A stretch of DNA of 64,000 nucleotides from an uncultured Brevibacillus sp. (GTDB lineage: Bacteria; Bacillota; Bacilli; Brevibacillales; Brevibacillaceae), in NCBI RefSeq assembly GCF_947502445.1, contig NZ_CANMZW010000020.1, forward strand, positions 42,307 to 106,306, given 5' to 3'. Below are positions 60,351 through 64,000 of the stretch, piece by piece. The translations under genes were made by a program, and so were the position numbers. The notes under the pieces are model-generated. The model did no database searches, was not told the origin of the DNA, and saw nothing but the letters and a program-made list of their open reading frames with translations. Numbering within the stretch: the stretch's first letter is position 1; the number at the start of each line of letters is the position of its first letter.

Positions 60351-62399
60351 ATTTGTGCTATTACCTCTAAAACTGTAAAAGTAACATTTGCAACTGCACT
60401 TACAGCGTTGAACAAAGAAGATGTAACTGTTGTAAATAAAGAAACAGGTGACAAGCAATATGTGCAAGCAGTTGCTTTGTCCGAAGATAAGAAATCCGCA
60501 ACTGTTGATTTCTATGAGGCTTTGACAAAAGGTACTTATACTGCAACAGTTAAAGCTGGAGACAAATCTTCTTCTAAAGATTTTGATTTTGCTGCCGGTG
60601 AAGTTACAAAAATTGATGTGAAAACCGCTCAAACTGTAAAAGCAGGAGAAGATACAGCGATTAGCTACAAACTGCTTGACGCTGCTGGATTGGATGTAAC
60701 TGCTGAAAATAAATCTAAAGTTACTTTTGAATCTTCTGCAACAATTACAGATGGTAAAATTAGACTTTCAAACGATGGTGACATCGCATTTGTATATGTA
60801 ATCGTCACTAAAGAAGATGGTACTGTAGTAAAGAGCGATAAAATCACTGTAAAAGCTGAAGTGAGCAAACCAGTTGATCTAATCAATTGGACTGTTTCTA
60901 CGAAAGCAGAAAATTTTGCTGCAGCTGATTACAAGCAAAACACTACTGTTAAAGCAGATGGTGCTTATAACTTCTATGTAGAGTTTAAAGATCAGTTTGA
61001 TGGAAAATCGACTTATGCTGGAAACGTTCAATACGAATCTTTGGACAAGACAGTAGCTTTGGTTGACCGTGAAACAGGTGCAGTAACACCTATTAAAGAT
61101 GGCTCTGTTCCTGTTAAAATTTCTGTTGTGAAAGACGGTAAAACTCTCTATTCCAAAACAGTAGAAATTAAAACTGTTGCTAAAGCAGTGGCTAGCAAAT
61201 TGGAATTGAAGGAAAACCAAATCACTGTTTCTTCTTCGATTGGTACTACGAAAGACGTTGAAGTAACGTTTAAAGATCAATATGGCGATGACATTGCGTT
61301 CACCGGTAAATTGAATGTAAAAGTAAAATCAGGCAAAGATCTGATTAAAGCTTTGGTTGAAGAACAAAATGTAGCAGGTACAACAACTTATAAGTTTACC
61401 GTAACTCCTGAAACTGGTAAAGAGGGAACAGCTGTAATTGAGTTGTCCCTGAATGATCAAGTGAAAGCTGAAGTAACTGTTAAAGTTGAAAAAGCTGGAG
61501 CTGTATCTGACTTTAAAGTAGCAGGATTCGAAAAACAACTTGATAAAAACACTGCTAACAAAGACGCTAAATCTGCAATGGAACTTAAAGTCTATGGTGT
61601 AGATGAAAAAGGCGGTCAAGCAGCTCAAATTACAACTGGTCTTTTCTACTCTGTAAAAGATTCAGCTGGTAAAGAGGTTGCTACAGGTAACGCAGCATCT
61701 TTAAAAATTGATGCTACGTCAAATGTCTATGAAACAGGAAAAGAATACACTGTAACTGTTAAATTGGGCGAAAAAGCAGAGACTGCTTATCAAGTGTTCT
61801 CTGACAAGTTCACGGTAACAGATACGCAAGCACTTCCGAAAGTATCTCTGACTAAAGGTACAGTTGATATTGATGTAAGTAAAGCAGATGGCGACCTCTT
61901 TACTGACCACGTTAAATTAGGTGACCTTTTCGATGTTACGTTCACTGGTGCTAAAGCAGAGGATATTACTGTAAAAGGTTTTGAATTTAACAGTGATAAC
62001 GTAAATGTATTGGAAGGTACTACAGCTACTTCTGCAAAAGTATTAAAAGATGGCACAGCATCCTTGGTTGTGAAATCTGTCGACGTAACTGTTAAAGTTG
62101 ATGGACAAGACAAAAACTTTACAGTTAAACTGGATGGCGAAGTTTTGAAAGTTAACGTAAAAGGCCATGCAGAAAGAGATGCTGCAAAAGCTTTGGCTGA
62201 TGCAAAAGATGCTTTGGCTGAAAAAATTACGGAAGCTAAAGGTGTAGATCCAACAGGTTACACAGAAGAATCATACGCTGTATTAGCGGAAGCTATTGCT
62301 GATGGTGAAGCACTAGCTAATAGCACGGATGTAGATGCAATTAAAGCAGCTACAACAGCTATTACTAATGCGAAGACTAATCTGGTAGAAGCTCCTTAA
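60351..62399 (+). pseudogene. C-terminal remnant of an Ig-repeat surface (S-layer-like) protein
   Basis: An open frame runs from just after a TAG (60348-60350) to TAA at 62399, about 682 codons, with no credible start: the first possible initiators are a TTG at 60408 without a ribosome site. The frame opens in the middle of a domain (AITSKTVKVTFATALTALNK), a standard bacterial Ig-like opening. Several further beta-sandwich repeats follow (NWTVSTKAENFAAADYKQNT, SKLELKENQITVSSSIGTTK), ending in a helical FIVAR-like domain (AAKALADAKDALAEKITEAK). There is no signal peptide or SLH region, so the 5' part has been lost. Codon use is strongly biased and Lys/Thr/Val-rich, as in highly expressed S-layer proteins. 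Confidence 0.8.
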
Positions 62400-62483
62400 A
62401 AAAATTACGAAACGTTACTTCATAAACTCTCTGGAGTGAAAGAAGTGGAGTGGGCCTCTTTAACTAATCAATAGGAATTGTAA

Positions 62484-63211
62484 GTGACCCCCTCTAACTA
62501 CCCTGTCGAATCGATTGGTGCAATTCCAATCCATGAGAACAGCCTTATCACTCATGTGCCTAATCCTCCTGCACGGAAGCAGTCCTATACCAACTGCTCT
62601 CGTGAAGTCAGGTGAAGTCGTACTTGCTGGAAGCAAGGCGGGGCTCCTTAAAAGCTGACTATGGTCAGGAGACGAATCCATGGCGACCCAATACGAGATA
62701 GCTGTTGCCAGGTAATGAAGCGCTAGGGGCTTGGCAACAGTCGATGTACGTGAGATCGTACAGACGAAACAGGAACAATTCAGGCTGTTAAACCTGTTTT
62801 TCTCGGATTGTATAGTGGGGACCTACGGTCAGCAAAATAAGGGATAGACAAGGTGGAACGTTTGAAGTCTTATCAGAAGAGGTGGGATAGCACCAGTGAG
62901 GCTGATAAGATGGCAGAGGGTTCGTAGTAGTGTCGATGGCTTGCCGTTTGAACCCGTAGTGGTAACACAGGCGGGGAGGAGAAAACTGGCCGGAGCGAAG
63001 GAACCCAGTCAGCGGATAAGAAGGATACGAGAACTTACAATGGGCGTTGTAGCTTCTCAAAACACGAATGGGATTGTAGATACTTCGGTATTTGCAGTCC
63101 CATTCGTGTTTATGCCATATTCCGTTGATGGAACTCCGTGTGCGATGAAAGTCGCCCGCATGGTGTAGGCTCGTGTCGAAAACCACACAGAGGGATAAGC
63201 CGAGAATAGCA
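62484..63211 (+). mobile_element. ORF-less group II intron
   Basis: The segment begins GTGACCCCCTCTAACTACCC and carries the usual run of domain I-III-like sequence, including GGTTCGTAGTAGTGTCGATGG and GGAGCGAAGGAACCCAGTCA, familiar from Bacillus introns. Domain V is recognisable at about 63132-63167: CTCCGTGTGCGAT, GAAA loop, GTCGCCCGCATGGTG. A domain VI-like stem GGCTCGTGT...ACACAG...AAGCC follows, and a 3' end near GAATAGCAT (63211). No reverse transcriptase is present; domain IV is only a 23-bp hairpin. Boundaries are approximate. An intron of this kind can splice or move only with a protein encoded elsewhere. Confidence 0.8.
63060..63111 (+). repeat. 23-bp UUCG-capped hairpin replacing intron domain IV
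   Basis: AACACGAATGGGA (63061-63073) pairs perfectly with TCCCATTCGTGTT (63098-63110); the next ten positions also pair, with wobbles, up to a TTCG tetraloop. It lies exactly where group II introns keep their reverse-transcriptase gene. Confidence 0.85.
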
Positions 63212-63404
63212 TAGAAACAGAAATCACGGGTCTTTCCGTTGAAGAAGGCCTTTAGCCGGTGGAAACATAACAACCATCACAGGTAGGAACTTTACTGGTG
63301 CCACCTCTGTAATTTTTGGTGGTGTGCACGCTTCGTCATATACCGTCCTTTCTCAAACGCAGATCACGGCTAATGCTGAAATTTCTGTAACGTTGGAATA
63401 TTAG
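63212..63404 (+). pseudogene. IPT/TIG-domain gene remnant
   Basis: From 63249 a frame reads PLAGGNITTITGRNFTGATS, then VIFGGVHASSYTVLSQTQIT, then ends at TAG (63402-63404). This is a classic IPT/TIG immunoglobulin-like domain found in large surface and phage-tail proteins. The preceding part, EITGLSVEEG, is in another frame; one missing C at about 63250 would join them. The 5' side abuts the intron's 3' end and nothing related lies before the intron, so this is a fragment. Confidence 0.72.
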
Positions 63405-63461
63405 TTGACCACATGCAAGGCGGAACTGTTTATGGCAGTATAAAAATGTAGGTAATGGCAG

Positions 63462-63498
63462 TTAATTTATGCAGACCCGTAGGGGCTGCATAAATTAA
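63462..63498 (+). repeat. 13-bp inverted repeat ahead of istA
   Basis: TTAATTTATGCAG (63462-63474) and CTGCATAAATTAA (63486-63498) are perfect inverted copies around ACCCGTAGGGG. Its location in the IS leader suggests a hairpin that limits outside transcription or translation from reaching istA. Confidence 0.75.
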
Positions 63499-63587
63499 AA
63501 AACCACTTGCCAACATCCCCTTATCAAAAATACACTCCCAGTTGGGCAAACTGACGACGGGAGGTATAGAGTTAGGAGATGTTAGCA

Positions 63588-64000
63588 GTGGCAGAAATTA
63601 ATTATATCAGGCACGAGGCAAACAAAAAAGGGCGAGCTTATAGTAAGATTGCCAAACAAATGAATCGTGATTCGAGAACGGTTCAGAAATATGCAGAAAT
63701 GGATGATTTCAATCTACAAGAAAAGCCCAAGCAAATTCGAAAAGCTAGAGTAATGGAGCCCGTCAAACATATTCTTGATCAATGGATCAAAGAGGATTTG
63801 AACAAGAAAAAGAAGTTCCGGAGAACAGCACAACGCTTGTATACACAACTAGTGGAAGAACACCATTTTACAGGATCATCTCGCTCTGTAAGACAATATG
63901 TTTCCCAACGAAAACACCAGTTCGCAGAGACAAGTGATGCTGCAGCATTGCCATTGGAGACGAAACCTGGATCAACCCAGGTTGATTTTGGAGAAGCACC
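63588..64000 (+). CDS. istA: IS21-family transposase IstA, 3' part outside window
   Basis: The first 137 residues of an IstA-type transposase. The N-terminus (AEINYIRHEANKKGRAYSKI, AKQMNRDSRTVQKYAEMDDF) is the helix-turn-helix that binds IS ends; a further DNA-binding segment (QRLYTQLVEEHHFTGSSRSV) follows. The last residues, PGSTQVDFGEAP, contain the first catalytic Asp of the DDE domain. The start is GTG at 63588, with TTAGGAGATGTTAGCA upstream; an in-frame ATG at 63579 overlaps that ribosome site. Whether the rest is intact cannot be seen. Confidence 0.88.
   Translation, partial: MAEINYIRHEANKKGRAYSKIAKQMNRDSRTVQKYAEMDDFNLQEKPKQIRKARVMEPVKHILDQWIKEDLNKKKKFRRTAQRLYTQLVEEHHFTGSSRSVRQYVSQRKHQFAETSDAAALPLETKPGSTQVDFGEA

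Larger units (their letters stand above)
63427..64000 (+). mobile_element. Left part of an IS21-family insertion sequence, cut by window end
   Basis: The left end is probably at TGTTTATGGCAGTATAAAAA (from 63427), starting with TG as IS21 ends do; ATGGCAGT occurs twice (near 63432 and 63455), as expected of terminal transposase-binding repeats. A 13-bp inverted repeat and istA follow. The right end and istB lie outside the window. Confidence 0.75.

Noticed and set aside
60264..62113. Several minus-strand frames opposite the surface-protein remnant
   Set aside because: Phe/Ser/Cys-rich shadow translations of a Lys/Thr/Val-rich coding strand, without ribosome sites.
62788..63273. 161-codon minus-strand frame and the 90-codon plus-strand frame at 62896-63168 in the intron
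   Set aside because: Both lie in the structured group II ribozyme sequence; such spurious frames are common in ORF-less introns and neither resembles a reverse transcriptase.
1..64000. CRISPR arrays, tRNA and rRNA genes
   Set aside because: I saw no regularly spaced repeats, and no tRNA or rRNA signature stood out on either strand.

Overview
The window looks like a chromosomal segment of a flagellated, S-layer-bearing Gram-positive bacterium of the Bacillales, most probably a Brevibacillus (Paenibacillaceae). This is inferred from gene content and order: prfB-secA-hpf next to a late-flagellar cluster, comFA/comFC-yvyF-flgM-flgN-flgK-flgL-yviE-fliW-csrA-hag, degS/degU, an S-box (SAM-I) leader on metK, SLH-domain proteins and SlaP-type S-layer assembly proteins. 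Almost all genes lie on the minus strand. The clear plus-strand items are an HD-GYP gene, a small YjfB-like gene, and the remnants and mobile elements at the right end.

Layout, left to right. 1-6,300: argC (cut by the left edge, with ArgR-box-like operators), a cytochrome c lipoprotein, a YciI-like protein, prfB with its programmed frameshift, one unknown gene, and a secA whose product lacks the usual zinc-binding tail. 6,400-12,160: hpf with a sigma-H-like promoter, an HD-GYP phosphodiesterase, a cold-shock protein, a polar amino-acid ABC transporter, a cluster of DnaA boxes, and motAB. 12,300-22,490: a late flagellar block with fliT, fliS, fliD, flaG, a yaaR-like gene, a 600-residue flagellin, a second fliS, an FlhB-C-terminus-like gene, a FliK-like gene with internal repeats, and a flagellin lysine methylase gene (fliB) broken by one in-frame stop. 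22,500-31,460: a complete-looking core pathway for a legionaminic-type nonulosonic acid, plus a Maf-type flagellin glycosyltransferase and a partner of unknown function. 31,500-40,500: a second, short flagellin, csrA, fliW, yviE, flgL, flgK, flgN, flgM, yvyF, comFC and comFA. 40,700-42,330: an IS607-family element with intact tnpB and decayed tnpA. 42,400-51,360: hybrid histidine kinases, a CheR-type methyltransferase, degU, degS and a polysaccharide deacetylase. 51,500-58,830: metK with its SAM riboswitch, an SLH-anchored subtilisin-like protease and three tandem SlaP paralogues. 59,000-64,000: a candidate small RNA, a CheY-like gene, a decapitated Ig-repeat surface-protein gene, an ORF-less group II intron, an IPT/TIG-domain remnant and the start of an IS21-family element.

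Much of the window serves one process: making, modifying and controlling a flagellum. Two flagellins of very different size, two FliS chaperones, FliD, FlaG, FlgK and FlgL form the filament. The nonulosonic acid genes and Maf, and formerly FliB, would decorate it. FliW and CsrA control flagellin translation through CsrA-site-like sequences in the hag leader, and FlgM restrains sigma-D, for which several promoter-like sites are visible. A second theme is the cell surface (SLH protease, SlaP proteins, deacetylase). The right end (60-64 kb) is a decayed region where broken surface-protein genes and mobile elements have accumulated.

All assignments rest on reading the sequence and on remembered family features; no database search was run.
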